From Planococcus halotolerans (lineage in GTDB: Bacteria > Bacillota > Bacilli > Bacillales_A > Planococcaceae): a DNA stretch of 64,000 nucleotides. The notes beneath the pieces were generated by a model, which saw only the letters and a list, made by a program, of their open reading frames with translations, did not search any database and was not told the DNA's origin. Both the position numbers and the translations under genes were made by a program. Where the stretch lies: the NCBI RefSeq assembly GCF_003289955.1, contig NZ_QLZR01000002.1:62001-126000 (forward strand), given 5' to 3'. This document shows, piece by piece, positions 31,256 through 40,263 of the stretch (the stretch's first letter is position 1; every line of letters begins with the position of its first letter).

Positions 31256-31666
31256 AATTTTCCCATATGTAATCTCGTCTTCATCGCGTACATCCACGCC
31301 TTCACGGATATGCACAATCGTCCTCAGGATCAGGCGCGATTTATCGGTTTCCACCAGCCATCGCTCATCCGGAACGATTTCGAATTGCTGCATCACCGTA
31401 TCCTTTGATTTGACAGAACCTGCAAACTCCATGGATTGCTTGGATACAACGGTTTCAATGATATTAAAATCACTGTCTTCACGGTAATCATCGATTAATT
31501 TGATGACGTGCAATTCCACATAATCAACTTCCTGGTCGGAGTCTCCCCCTTCGAAATAGATGGTGCCGTTCAAGGTCTCGCCTTCTTCCAAATGCGGCCT
31601 CTCCACTACTGTTTCGACTTTCATCGATCCAAAGCCGATTGATGATAAAAAATCTTTGAATTTCAT
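31247..31666 (-). CDS. Short Spo0M-like (arrestin-like) protein
   Basis: 139 residues resembling the N-terminal half of SpoOM proteins (MKFKDFLSSIGFGSMKVETVVERPHLEEGETLNGTIYFEGGDSDQEVDYVELHVIK). Full Spo0M has two such beta-sandwich domains (about 258 residues); here the gene stops after one. The stop is followed by a clean terminator, so it looks like a genuine single-domain form rather than a frameshift. GGAGG lies before the ATG. Confidence 0.8.
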   Translation of the reverse strand: MKFKDFLSSIGFGSMKVETVVERPHLEEGETLNGTIYFEGGDSDQEVDYVELHVIKLIDDYREDSDFNIIETVVSKQSMEFAGSVKSKDTVMQQFEIVPDERWLVETDKSRLILRTIVHIREGVDVRDEDEITYGKIEG

Positions 31667-31727
31667 TTTAGGAAACCTCCAAATTTTTGTATTACCACTT
31701 TACCACTTCTGGTCTTACCGTAAACGT

Positions 31728-32918
31728 TTAATGCAATTCTGTATAATCGTAATGGTTATCAAGTGCAGGCTCATATTTATTATACCGGCGTTTGAACAGC
31801 TTGAATATATGGGAAACCAGAACACGCAGGATTGCGTAAGCTGGAATTCCGAGAATCACCCCTGCCACTCCGAATAAGGAACCGGCTGTCAATAGGACGA
31901 AGATGATGGTGACCGGATGGATATACAGCGTTTTCCCCATGACCTGCGGTGAAATCACATTTCCCTCCACCAATTGCACCACTGTCCAGACAATCGCCAG
32001 CTTCACCAGCATGAATGGCGAAGTTACTAAAGCGATAATGACTGCCGGTGTTATTGCGATTGCAGGCCCGATATAAGGCACAACACTTGTGAACATTGCC
32101 AGCACTCCGAGCAGAAGCGCATACTTCATGCCGATGATCAGGAAACCGATATAAACCATAACGCCGATCAGGAAGGCAACGATCAATTGACCCTGGATAT
32201 AAGCACTTAACTGCTTATCCGCTTCACCAAATACCTCACGTGTATCGTCGCGCAGCCGCGGCGGCAAAAGTTTCAAAATATATTCCGGAAGCTTTTCGCC
32301 GTCTTTCAGCAAATAAAACAAGATAAACGGAACGACGACAATCGACAGCACAAAGCTGGTGATCGTGGACAGGAAACCTGTAACTCCGGTGATGATGGTC
32401 GTCACCGTATCCTGAAGGATGCCTGCCAGATTATCCGGCAACGTTTCCATCAATTGATCGATATCAAAATTGGATCCGGTATAGTAATCCCCTATATATG
32501 AGGTACGAAGAAACGCATCAATATCCGTCATTAATTGCATGAAGTACTGCGGAAACTCATCAATCAACATTTGGAGCTGCTCCCGCAGGAAAGGCAGGAT
32601 CAAAAATGTGACGAGTGTCAGCAAACCGACGACGCCAAGAAAGATGATCAATATGCCCCAGATTCTTTTGACGCGGAACCGTTCAAGAAGCCTCAGTACT
32701 GGGCGCAGCAGATAATACAAAATCATCGCTAAGGTCACAGGCAATACAACCGTCTGCATAAAGACGCTAAGCGGATTAAATATGAACGAAACTTCCCTGA
32801 ATATGAAAACGATCAAGCCAACCAACAGTAACGCAATTAAAGTAAATAAAGTGTTTCTGCCTCCCAGGAACTGAATGTAGTTCGTTGTAAAAAAGGATGG
32901 CTTTTCTTCAGGTTCCAT
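31728..32918 (-). CDS. AI-2E/PerM-family membrane permease
   Basis: 396 residues, seven or eight hydrophobic segments, with the family's extended soluble loop (YFMQLMTDIDAFLRTSYIGD..) and the conserved GNVISPQVMGKTLYIHPVTIIFVLL near the C-terminus. Family members export autoinducer-2 or small solutes, or act as antiporters; the substrate is not clear. AGGAAG lies before the ATG. It is 60 bases downstream of the LCP gene and may be co-transcribed. Confidence 0.85.
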   Translation of the reverse strand: MEPEEKPSFFTTNYIQFLGGRNTLFTLIALLLVGLIVFIFREVSFIFNPLSVFMQTVVLPVTLAMILYYLLRPVLRLLERFRVKRIWGILIIFLGVVGLLTLVTFLILPFLREQLQMLIDEFPQYFMQLMTDIDAFLRTSYIGDYYTGSNFDIDQLMETLPDNLAGILQDTVTTIITGVTGFLSTITSFVLSIVVVPFILFYLLKDGEKLPEYILKLLPPRLRDDTREVFGEADKQLSAYIQGQLIVAFLIGVMVYIGFLIIGMKYALLLGVLAMFTSVVPYIGPAIAITPAVIIALVTSPFMLVKLAIVWTVVQLVEGNVISPQVMGKTLYIHPVTIIFVLLTAGSLFGVAGVILGIPAYAILRVLVSHIFKLFKRRYNKYEPALDNHYDYTELH

Positions 32919-32978
32919 GGCGCTTCCTACTTTCCCTTTGGACTAATCATTTCTATTTTAGCATATATTCTGATTTAT

Positions 32979-33923
32979 TTACTGCAGGGGCTGGCCTAAA
33001 AATTCACTCAAGGCCTGCCGGTTCTGCTCCAAATTGATTTCGAGCACTGATCCGGCCTGTGCATAATTACCGTAGCTATGGCTGCCTTCAACCGGAATCG
33101 TCAGCCTCTCAATGCCTTCTGTTCCGCCGGTCGCCATATCAGTCGCCAGCTTCACCTGGTCCAGTGCCGGCATATCGGTTTGGACATAGCCTTGTGCAGC
33201 TCCTGCCAGTTTCGGGAACTTGGGAATGGCGGAAACGCTGACCATTTCTTCCTTCAGCGCTGCAAGAACCTGCTGCTGGCGGCGTACACGACCGAAATCT
33301 CCTTCATTATCTGCACGGAAACGGGCATAGCCGAGCAACTCCTTGCCATTCAAACGCTGTTGGCCCTGAGTCAGTGATACACCGATATTCTCAGACATGT
33401 CTTTTTCGACATCTACTTCGACGCCATTAGGCGCAGCAATATCCACTAATTTCTCAAAACTGGAGAAGTCGACTAAAGCATAATGCTGAATTTCCACACC
33501 GAACATATTGCGCAGTGTATCAGCTAACAAATCTACTCCGCCCAGGTAATAAGCTGTATTCAATTTATAGGATTGATATCCTGGAATCTCCGCGTAGATA
33601 TCACGCATGAACGACACAACTTTCACATCATTCGATTCTTTGTTGTGCGAAACGAGCATCATCGTATCCGTACGGGATTTTTCTTCACCGCGGGAGTCGA
33701 CACCCAGTACCAATATATTTTCATAGCCTTCATTTTCTTCATCATTATTAAATTCAACTTCGGGTAAATCCGATTCTTCGGCCAGTTTCTTGCCGCTTTG
33801 ATATTGCATAAAAAAGTAGGCGCCGGCTGCAAGCAGAATAATCAATAGCATGAACAGGATTCCCCGTTTACGGACTCTTCTCTTTTTGCGGCGTCTTCCT
33901 CTAAGTTGGCGTTCTTCTTCCAT
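32979..33923 (-). CDS. LytR-CpsA-Psr (LCP) family protein
   Basis: 314 residues. A strongly basic N-terminus (RGRRRKKRRVRKRG) precedes one membrane anchor. The LCP domain has NILVLGVDSRGEEKSRTDTMMLVSHN, VVSFMRDIYAEIPGYQSYKLNTAYYLGG and LLGYARFRADNEGDFGRVRRQQQVL, with the Arg and Asp residues that bind the prenyl-phosphate substrate. LCP enzymes attach teichoic acids or capsule to peptidoglycan. The ATG at 33923 has AAAGGA upstream; an upstream ATG at 33950 has none. Confidence 0.88.
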   Translation of the reverse strand: MEEERQLRGRRRKKRRVRKRGILFMLLIILLAAGAYFFMQYQSGKKLAEESDLPEVEFNNDEENEGYENILVLGVDSRGEEKSRTDTMMLVSHNKESNDVKVVSFMRDIYAEIPGYQSYKLNTAYYLGGVDLLADTLRNMFGVEIQHYALVDFSSFEKLVDIAAPNGVEVDVEKDMSENIGVSLTQGQQRLNGKELLGYARFRADNEGDFGRVRRQQQVLAALKEEMVSVSAIPKFPKLAGAAQGYVQTDMPALDQVKLATDMATGGTEGIERLTIPVEGSHSYGNYAQAGSVLEINLEQNRQALSEFLGQPLQ

Positions 33924-34108
33924 TAATGACACATTCCTTTCTATATCCATGCCAAATATGACGCATGGGCGATGCAGAAGTTTCCACTTTAAAGTATCGA
34001 CATATCAGTGTAATACAACTCTATATTCATACAGTATAAACAATTTTATTGTCTGTAAACAGTTGCAGTGGTACTATTTCTTTTATGAACGACAGGAGGA
34101 GATGTGTT

Positions 34109-34645
34109 ATGGCAGAGAAAGCGACATTTGCAGGCGGCTGTTTCTGGTGTATGGTTAAGCCGTTTGACCAATTTGATGGAATAGAAAAAGTGGTTTCGGG
34201 TTATTCCGGCGGCCACGTGGAAAATCCTACTTATGAACAAGTAAAGACTGGCACAACCGGCCATCTTGAAGTGGTCGAAATCACATTCGATCCGGAAGTT
34301 TTCCCTTACGAGCAATTGCTTGATATCTTCTGGCAGCAGATTGACCCTACTGACAATGAAGGGCAGTTCCAGGATCGCGGCGATCAATACAAGCCGGCCA
34401 TCTTTGTCCATAACGACAGACAACGTGAAATTGCTGAAAAGTCAAAGCAGGAACTGGATGCAAGCGGCCGATACAATAAACCGGTAAACACGCCGATTCT
34501 TGACGCTGCACCGTTTTATGCAGCAGAAGATTACCACCAGGATTATTACAAGAAAAACTCTGAACATTACCATGAAGACCGTGCACAATCCGGCCGGGAT
34601 GAATTCCTTGATGCCGTTTGGACACAGGAACAAATCGAAAAATAA
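34109..34645 (+). CDS. msrA: Peptide methionine sulfoxide reductase A
   Basis: 178 residues. The catalytic motif GGCFWCM (Cys 11), [23 protein letters not shown] and the C-terminal [10 protein letters not shown] are those of MsrA, which reduces methionine-S-sulfoxide with thioredoxin. The ATG at 34109 has GGAGGAG upstream. It stands alone, ends at a strong terminator and is followed by a mosaic repeat. Confidence 0.93.
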   Translation: MAEKATFAGGCFWCMVKPFDQFDGIEKVVSGYSGGHVENPTYEQVKTGTTGHLEVVEITFDPEVFPYEQLLDIFWQQIDPTDNEGQFQDRGDQYKPAIFVHNDRQREIAEKSKQELDASGRYNKPVNTPILDAAPFYAAEDYHQDYYKKNSEHYHEDRAQSGRDEFLDAVWTQEQIEK

Positions 34646-34650
34646 TATTG

Positions 34651-34687
34651 ACGGACGCTCCAGAAATGGAAGCGTCCGTTTTTTTAT
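34651..34687 (+). terminator. Terminator of msrA
   Basis: ACGGACGCT and AGCGTCCGT pair around CCAGAAATGGA, with a small inner TCCA/TGGA stem, followed by TTTTTTT. Confidence 0.9.
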
Positions 34688-34729
34688 TTATCTATCTATA
34701 CAAGTTGAACTTAAGAAATAGAACAAATA

Positions 34730-35063
34730 CCGCTTCGGCGCTATGGACAGTGCAAAGATTATGCTCCTGCGCACTGCTCGTGGCAAAGGAGGCGCTAAAG
34801 CGCTCCTTGCCTCCCGCAATAAGGCGAGAAGACTACTCGTCTTCTGTCCTGTCGGCATTCGCCTGCTCCGGAGAGGCGCCTTTGCTGAAAGAAATCTCTA
34901 AAGATATGGAGCAAAACAGCGAAGACTCCCAGGGGATTAGAAACACAGTTGGCTTCCAACTGTGTTTCGAGCGAAGTGCTGAGATCCACTCGGGCGAAGT
35001 GAAACGAGCACGAGTTAGCTTAGCGCAAGCCCCCAGGAACGCGGAGCTGTTTTGCGTAATATC
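34730..35063 (+). repeat. Mosaic repeat, copy R2 (flank module plus core)
   Basis: A left module (34730-34902, opening CCGCTTCGGCGC) is followed by a 161-bp core (34903-35063) bounded by GATATGGAGCAAAACAGC and GCTGTTTTGCGTAATATC. Inside the core is a perfect 12-bp hairpin AAACACAGTTGG/CCAACTGTGTTT (34941-34967). The copy fills the convergent gap between msrA and the GNAT gene. It is plus-oriented and longer than R1. No convincing gene crosses it. Confidence 0.85.
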
Positions 35064-35087
35064 GTTTCTAAGAAGACTTAAATACCA

Positions 35088-35585
35088 TCACCCAAGCAGC
35101 TTCGCCATATAATACTCATCTATGTATTCCCCGTTGACTTTCAACGAATTCTTTTTGATTCCTTCTATTTTAAAGCCCGCCTTCTGATATAAAGCGACAC
35201 CGGCGCGATTATGAATCATCACAGTAAGTTCCAGCCGGCGGATTCCCTTTTCGATCGCCCAAGCATCCAATTGTTCGAACAATCTGGTGCCGACGCCTTT
35301 CCCTCGGCTCGATTCCCCAATGCCGATGGCCAAATACACACTATGGCTCCTCCGCTGTGGACTGTTGCCGATGATGAACAGATACCCCTTCAGTTCCCCA
35401 TCGTCATCCGCCAACAGTATCGCCGATTTTTCATCCTGTTCCATTGCCTCTATTCTTTTGCTTAACTGCTCCGGTGATATTTGGCGTTCACCCGGTTCGA
35501 ACATCATGAAACCCGATTTTTCTGCATCTGCAATCAAGTTCACCAATCGTGCGGCGTCAGCCCTTTCTGCATTTCTGATAATCAC
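35088..35585 (-). CDS. GNAT-family acetyltransferase
   Basis: 165 residues. The acetyl-CoA loop reads IGESSRGKGVGTRLFEQL, and the C-terminal part has NRAGVALYQKAGFKIEGIKKNSLKVNGEYIDEYYMAKLL, as in RimJ/RimL-like and speG-like GNATs. The substrate is unknown. It starts with GTG, with AGGAG just upstream, and overlaps the HAD gene by 4 bases, so translation is coupled. It ends an MFS - HAD - GNAT operon. Confidence 0.85.
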   Translation of the reverse strand: MIIRNAERADAARLVNLIADAEKSGFMMFEPGERQISPEQLSKRIEAMEQDEKSAILLADDDGELKGYLFIIGNSPQRRSHSVYLAIGIGESSRGKGVGTRLFEQLDAWAIEKGIRRLELTVMIHNRAGVALYQKAGFKIEGIKKNSLKVNGEYIDEYYMAKLLG

Positions 35586-36307
35586 TTGTCTCCTTCCTTT
35601 CTGTTGCCAATACTTCCGTTGACAATATCTATGACTTCCAGCAGATCCTGTATTTCATATGTCGGCTGGATTTCGCTGTCATTCTTTTTGCCGTTTGGAT
35701 TGAACCACACCGTATCAATGCCGTAATTTATACCTCCTTGAATATCTGAGGTCAATGAGTCCCCCACAATAATCGTCTTCGTTTTCGCTTCGATTCCTAT
35801 TTTGGAAAAAGCATAATCGAAAATCCCGGAATCCGGTTTTTGATAGCCTGCCTCTTCCGATATGACGATGTGTTCAAAGTGACTGCCAAGTTCTGAATTT
35901 TGAAGTCTCGATTTCTGTACTTCGCCGAAGCCGTTTGTCATAATCACAAGCCGGCAATGCGATAACTCTTCCAAAACTTCAAGGGCACCAGCCATCAGAT
36001 GGGCTTCCTTCCCCAAATAACCCAGATATGTGTTGCTGAACGCAACCGGATCTTTATCTGTCTGATGTTCCAGGAACAAGCGCCGGAACCGCTCCACTCC
36101 AAGTTCCCGCAGCGCAATATTCCCTTGTTCCAGGTCATTCCACAGTACTTTGCTGATTGCCCTGTAACTGTCATGCATGTCGACAAAGCCATTTGGAATC
36201 TTAAAATCCATAAATGTATTATGTAATGCTGCGTGTTCTGATAATGCAAAATCCATTAATGTATCGTCAATATCAAAGATGACGGTCGTGTAAATCTGCT
36301 CTTTCAA
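35582..36307 (-). CDS. HAD-family nucleotidase (YjjG-like)
   Basis: 241 residues. HAD motif I FDIDDTLMDF, motif II MTNGF, the lysine in YQKPDSGIF and motif IV VGDSLTSDIQGG. Length and motif context match YjjG-like noncanonical pyrimidine nucleotidases that clear abnormal (d)NMPs. The TTG at 36307 has AAGGGG 9 bases upstream; a TTG at 36343 overlaps the MFS stop but lacks a ribosome site. Middle gene of the operon. Confidence 0.83.
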   Translation of the reverse strand: MKEQIYTTVIFDIDDTLMDFALSEHAALHNTFMDFKIPNGFVDMHDSYRAISKVLWNDLEQGNIALRELGVERFRRLFLEHQTDKDPVAFSNTYLGYLGKEAHLMAGALEVLEELSHCRLVIMTNGFGEVQKSRLQNSELGSHFEHIVISEEAGYQKPDSGIFDYAFSKIGIEAKTKTIIVGDSLTSDIQGGINYGIDTVWFNPNGKKNDSEIQPTYEIQDLLEVIDIVNGSIGNRKEGDK

Positions 36308-36339
36308 GTCGGATTTCCCCTTTTTAATTCGTATTGATT

Positions 36340-37518
36340 TCAATCAGTTGCAGGTTTTTCTTTCAATAAAAAAGCGAACACCATTAACATGGCAATAAAC
36401 CCAAGAAACAGGCTCAATGAGATCATATGGTTTTGGAATCGGTCATAGAATAAGCCGATGGCAAAAGGCGTAAGCGCGGAAATGATATATCCTCCGGACT
36501 GGATCATCGCAGTCCAGCTGTTGACGTCGTCCGGCGTAGAGTTTTCATCCAACGGCATCATTAATGCCAATGGGAACAAACCTCCGAGTGTGATACCCAG
36601 GCAAATCGCTGCAGGCCAGATAAAGGCAATGCCCGCAAACATCAGCAATAGAACACCAACCGCTCCGAATCCAAGACTGATCATAATCCATAAATGGCGG
36701 CTGGGCCATTTTTCAAGCAGCAGTGGAATCGACAGGTTGCAGGCGATCTGAACTGTCGACATGACAGTCAGGACCGCACCGGCAACCAGGATCGACATCC
36801 CTTTTTCGATGGCAATCGGTGCAAGCCAGGTAATGATGGAAAAGAACAACGCCGACTGGAAACCGAAAAACAGAAGCATATACCACGCACGCCTGTTTTT
36901 CCATGGTGAAACGACAGCAATGCCTTCCAGCGGTATTTCATCTACTTCGGCTGCCGGCTCCTTAACGCGAAGCCATAAAATAATCGCTGCTACCGACAGC
37001 AGCCCCCAGCTCGCCAATGCAAAAGGCCATCCCGCGACCGCATAAAAGACGCCCGTTAATCCCGCTGCCAATGTTGCCCCGAGCCCCATTCCGAATGAAT
37101 AGACGCCGATCAACGAAGCTGTACGCGTCGGGAAATTTCTTTTGATCATCGCAGACAGCAACGGGCTGATGATGGCTATCGATAAACCGATAAAAAATGC
37201 ACTGGCAAGCAGAATTGGATAGGTTGGCAAAAAGCCGCGCAGCAATGTGAATGCCCCTATCGCCGTCAATAGAATTGCGATGGATTTTTTCAGTCCCAGC
37301 TTCTTATTGAAAACGACTGCCAGCGGCGCAAACAAACCCATGCAGAAAACCGGCACCGAGGTAAGCAGGCTTACCTGGCTGCTGGTCAGTGAAAGATCTG
37401 CCCGTATCGTATCCAGCAGCGGGCCGATTGAAGATATTGCCGGACGCAAATTGATGGAGACAAAAAGAATCGCCAGAACCATTATGCCAAGCGCGGATTT
37501 TTTTTGCTTGTCTGTCAA
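36340..37518 (-). CDS. MFS transporter (CynX/NimT-like)
   Basis: 392 residues with 12 hydrophobic segments. NLRPAISSIGPLLDTIRADLSLTSSQVSLLTSVPVFCMGLFAPLAV is characteristic of the CynX/NimT cyanate/nitroimidazole branch. First gene of the operon. The TTG at 37518 has AAAGGGG 10 bases upstream; other start choices lack a ribosome site. The substrate is not known. Confidence 0.83.
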   Translation of the reverse strand: MTDKQKKSALGIMVLAILFVSINLRPAISSIGPLLDTIRADLSLTSSQVSLLTSVPVFCMGLFAPLAVVFNKKLGLKKSIAILLTAIGAFTLLRGFLPTYPILLASAFFIGLSIAIISPLLSAMIKRNFPTRTASLIGVYSFGMGLGATLAAGLTGVFYAVAGWPFALASWGLLSVAAIILWLRVKEPAAEVDEIPLEGIAVVSPWKNRRAWYMLLFFGFQSALFFSIITWLAPIAIEKGMSILVAGAVLTVMSTVQIACNLSIPLLLEKWPSRHLWIMISLGFGAVGVLLLMFAGIAFIWPAAICLGITLGGLFPLALMMPLDENSTPDDVNSWTAMIQSGGYIISALTPFAIGLFYDRFQNHMISLSLFLGFIAMLMVFAFLLKEKPATD

Positions 37519-37606
37519 AATGTAAACACCCCTTTCCGACGCCAATCAAACTTGTGTTCGCCACAAAAATTTATTAAAATAAAAGCAGTGAAAGGCGGTT
37601 ACATCT

Positions 37607-37843
37607 ATGAAAATCGTAAATTGGAGCTATGCTAAACGCTATAATATAAAAGCCATTTTTGATGAATTCCCGCATGTGGTTGTCTGGTTCCGCCAAATAG
37701 GCGGCTATTATTTCATATTCACCATGAAAGGCCTGACCCCGGAACACATTCCGACACGGCGCGATTATGTTAAAATGGAGTATTTACTCAACAAAGACCT
37801 CGGTATGCTTGAAGCTTATAAGGAACGAAAGTATAAGGTTTAG
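37607..37843 (+). CDS. Conserved-looking small protein, unknown
   Basis: 78 residues: a basic N-terminus (KIVNWSYAKRYNIKAIFDEFPHVVVWFRQIGGYYFIF), two beta-rich lines with aromatic residues and a charged C-terminal helix (DLGMLEAYKERKYKV). There is no signal peptide. AAAGGCGG lies 8 bases before the ATG and codon use looks normal, so I regard it as real. I do not recognise a family. Confidence 0.6.
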   Translation: MKIVNWSYAKRYNIKAIFDEFPHVVVWFRQIGGYYFIFTMKGLTPEHIPTRRDYVKMEYLLNKDLGMLEAYKERKYKV

Positions 37844-37880
37844 CAATTTTATAATATGTAAGTAAGAATCTTTGGTAAAC

Positions 37881-38124
37881 GATGTTCCGCAAAACAGCTC
37901 CGAAGACATTAGCCGACGCCTGCGAGGCTAAGTCTTTGCGACGAAGCAGCGCAGCGATGCAGGAGCACGGGGTTTAACCTTGCTCCCCAAGGCGTCTTCG
38001 CTGTTGTACTCCACATCTCTAGAAAGTTTTCTCAGCAAAGGCGCGGCTCAGGACTGGGCGGAGCAATAAGACGAGTGGTCTTCTCGGCTTATTGTGGGAG
38101 CCTTGTCCAAAGCGCCGAAGCGGC
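37881..38124 (-). repeat. Mosaic repeat, copy R3 (minus-oriented)
   Basis: The core (37881-38017, 137 bp) is bounded by GATGTTCCGCAAAACAGC and GCTGTTGTACTCCACATC. The flank module (38018-38124) ends at the CCGCTTCGGCGC-type sequence and lacks the middle part present in R2 and R5. An internal submodule (37934-37971) also occurs in R5 but in the opposite orientation relative to the core. It fills most of the 410-base gap before ykpA. Confidence 0.82.
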
Positions 38125-38255
38125 ATGATTAGAATTTCTCTTTTCGAACCACACTCTTCCCTTTTAGTTTAACGAACACCGCGTTCAGATGCTATCTGTT
38201 TTTGACCATTTCATGGTATACTAATGGCATTGTGAAATTTAGGAGGTACGTATTA

Positions 38256-39863
38256 ATGATAGCAGTAAATGATGTAAGTTTACGTTTCGGTGACCGTAAA
38301 TTATTCGAGGACGTGAACATCCAATTCAACCCGGGAAATTGCTACGGACTGATCGGAGCCAATGGTGCCGGTAAATCGACGTTCATTAAAATTCTTTCCG
38401 GTGATCTTGAAGCACAATCCGGCAATGTCTACATGGGATCAGGCGAACGCCTCGCTGTGTTGAAGCAGGACCACTTCGAATACGAGGAAAAACAAGTTCT
38501 TGATACAGTAATGATGGGCTATAAGAAATTGTATGATGTCATGACTGAGAAAAATGCCATCTATATGAAAGAAGATTTTTCTGATGAAGACGGCATGCGC
38601 GCTGCTGAGCTTGAAGGCGAATTTGCCGAGCTGAACGGCTGGGAAGCAGAATCTGAAGCTGCAATCCTTTTGCAGGGTCTTGGAATTTCAGATAATCTCC
38701 ACGACAAGAAAATGGCGGAACTTTCCGGTTCCGATAAAGTGAAAGTGCTATTGGCACAGGCGCTTTTCGGCAAACCTGATGTTCTTCTTCTGGATGAGCC
38801 TACCAACCACCTGGACCTTAAAGCGATTCAATGGCTGGAAGATTTCCTCATGAACTTTGAAAACACTGTCATCGTCGTATCGCATGACCGTCACTTTTTG
38901 AATAAAGTCTGCACACATATTGCGGATTTGGATTTCGGTAAAATCCAACTTTATGTAGGAAACTACGATTTCTGGTACGAATCAAGCCAATTGGCGACTC
39001 GCCTGGCATCTGACCAGAACTCCAAAAAAGAAGAAAAGATCAAAGAATTGCAGGCCTTTATCGCCCGCTTCTCAGCCAACGCTTCCAAATCGAAGCAAGC
39101 TACGTCGCGGAAAAAAATGCTTGATAAAATCGAGTTGGACGATATTCGCCCTTCTTCACGAAAATATCCGTTCGTCAACTTTACGATCGGCCGCGAAATC
39201 GGCAATGACGTTTTGACGGTTAAAGACTTGAGCCAGACAGTGGATGGCAATAAACTGCTGAGCGGCGTCAGCTTCAATATGAACAAAGACGATAAAATTG
39301 TATTGATCGGTGACCCTCTCGCTAAGTCTGCCCTGCTTCGCATATTGGCAGAAGAAGACGAGCCCGAAGAAGGCTATGCACGCTGGGGAGTTACAACTTC
39401 ACGCGCCTACCTTCCGATTGACAACACAGCCTATTTTGAAGGCAGCGAGTTGTCGCTAGTCGATTGGCTGCGCCAGTATTCACCTGAAGACGAAAGTGAA
39501 ACATTCCTTCGCGGCTTCCTTGGAAGAATGCTGTTCTCCGGCGAAGAAGTGAAAAAGAAACCGTCTGTATTATCAGGTGGCGAAAAAGTCCGTTGCATGC
39601 TTTCTAAAATGATGCTGTCCCACGCCAATGTCCTGTTGTTGGATGAACCAACCAACCACTTGGACTTGGAGTCAATCCAGGCATTGAACAACGGCATGAT
39701 CGCTTTCAAAGGCGCGATGGTCTTCACATCACATGACCATCAGTTCATCCAGACAGTTGCCAATCGTGTAATTGAAATCCGTGAAGACGGTACAATCCTC
39801 GACAAACAATTGACTTACGATGAATTTCTTGAATGGAAAGAATCACAAGGCATCACTAACTAA
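38256..39863 (+). CDS. ykpA: ABC-F ATPase YkpA/YbiT-like
   Basis: 535 residues, two ABC domains and no membrane segment. Domain 1 has Walker A GANGAGKST (residues 34-42), LLLDEPTNHLD and SHDRHF, but its signature reads LSGSDK (156-161). Domain 2 has signature LSGGEK (439-444) and LLLDEPTNHLD, but the P-loop is GDPLAKSA (352-359) without the usual GxGKS/T. ABC-F proteins act on the ribosome. AGGAGG lies 9 bases before the ATG. The gene is flanked on both sides by same-orientation mosaic repeats. Confidence 0.88.
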   Translation: MIAVNDVSLRFGDRKLFEDVNIQFNPGNCYGLIGANGAGKSTFIKILSGDLEAQSGNVYMGSGERLAVLKQDHFEYEEKQVLDTVMMGYKKLYDVMTEKNAIYMKEDFSDEDGMRAAELEGEFAELNGWEAESEAAILLQGLGISDNLHDKKMAELSGSDKVKVLLAQALFGKPDVLLLDEPTNHLDLKAIQWLEDFLMNFENTVIVVSHDRHFLNKVCTHIADLDFGKIQLYVGNYDFWYESSQLATRLASDQNSKKEEKIKELQAFIARFSANASKSKQATSRKKMLDKIELDDIRPSSRKYPFVNFTIGREIGNDVLTVKDLSQTVDGNKLLSGVSFNMNKDDKIVLIGDPLAKSALLRILAEEDEPEEGYARWGVTTSRAYLPIDNTAYFEGSELSLVDWLRQYSPEDESETFLRGFLGRMLFSGEEVKKKPSVLSGGEKVRCMLSKMMLSHANVLLLDEPTNHLDLESIQALNNGMIAFKGAMVFTSHDHQFIQTVANRVIEIREDGTILDKQLTYDEFLEWKESQGITN

Positions 39864-39870
39864 GCCAAAA

Positions 39871-39915
39871 GAAATCCCGCCACACATTCCTCTGGAGTGT
39901 GTCGCGGGATTTTTA
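39871..39915 (+). terminator. Terminator of ykpA
   Basis: AAATCCCGC..CACACATTCC pairs with GGAGTGTGTCGCGGGATTT, followed by TTTT. The left arm shares 15 bases (GAAATCCCGCCACAC) with the hairpin at 40221. Confidence 0.87.
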
Positions 39916-39935
39916 GCTTGTTATACTAATTAACC

Positions 39936-40017
39936 GATATTGCGCAAAACAGCTTCGCTTTCCTTGGGGCTCGCACTGAGCTGATCCCTTGGGAGTCTCA
40001 CTATTTTGCTCCATATC
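39936..40017 (-). repeat. Mosaic repeat, copy R4 (core)
   Basis: 82 bp bounded by GATATTGCGCAAAACAGC and ACTATTTTGCTCCATATC, minus orientation. Past the core, 40140-40163 repeats a segment of at least 22 bases that is found (reverse complemented) inside R5. The flank CCGCTTCGG module is missing. Confidence 0.78.
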
Positions 40018-40220
40018 TCAGAATCGCTTTCTATAAAGAAGTAATCTAACAAGTTTGGTTTTCCGAGAAAAATATTTATATGTTTCTACAGATATAAAAT
40101 GCAGCAGCAGGCAGCTCCCTGCGGAACGCGTCCGTCTGTCTCTGCATCGCTGCGCTAGCTTCGAGACATTAAAAGATATGCAGCGAAATGATTGAAGAAG
40201 TTTATGTTTCTCGACAGACT

Positions 40221-40259
40221 GAAATCCCGCCACACTTTAAAAGTGTAGCGGGATTTTTC
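40221..40259 (+). terminator. Hairpin between R4 and ykvA-like gene
   Basis: AAATCCCGC..CACACTTT pairs with AAAGTGTAGCGGGATTT, followed by TTCTGATTT. It repeats the ykpA terminator's left arm. On the minus strand, where the YkvA-like gene ends, the T tract is weak. Confidence 0.72.
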
Positions 40260-40263
40260 TGAT

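Noticed and set aside
34618-35112. A 164-codon plus-strand frame through repeat R2
   Set aside because: It starts inside msrA and runs through repeat DNA whose relatives elsewhere are not open in that frame. It has no domain.
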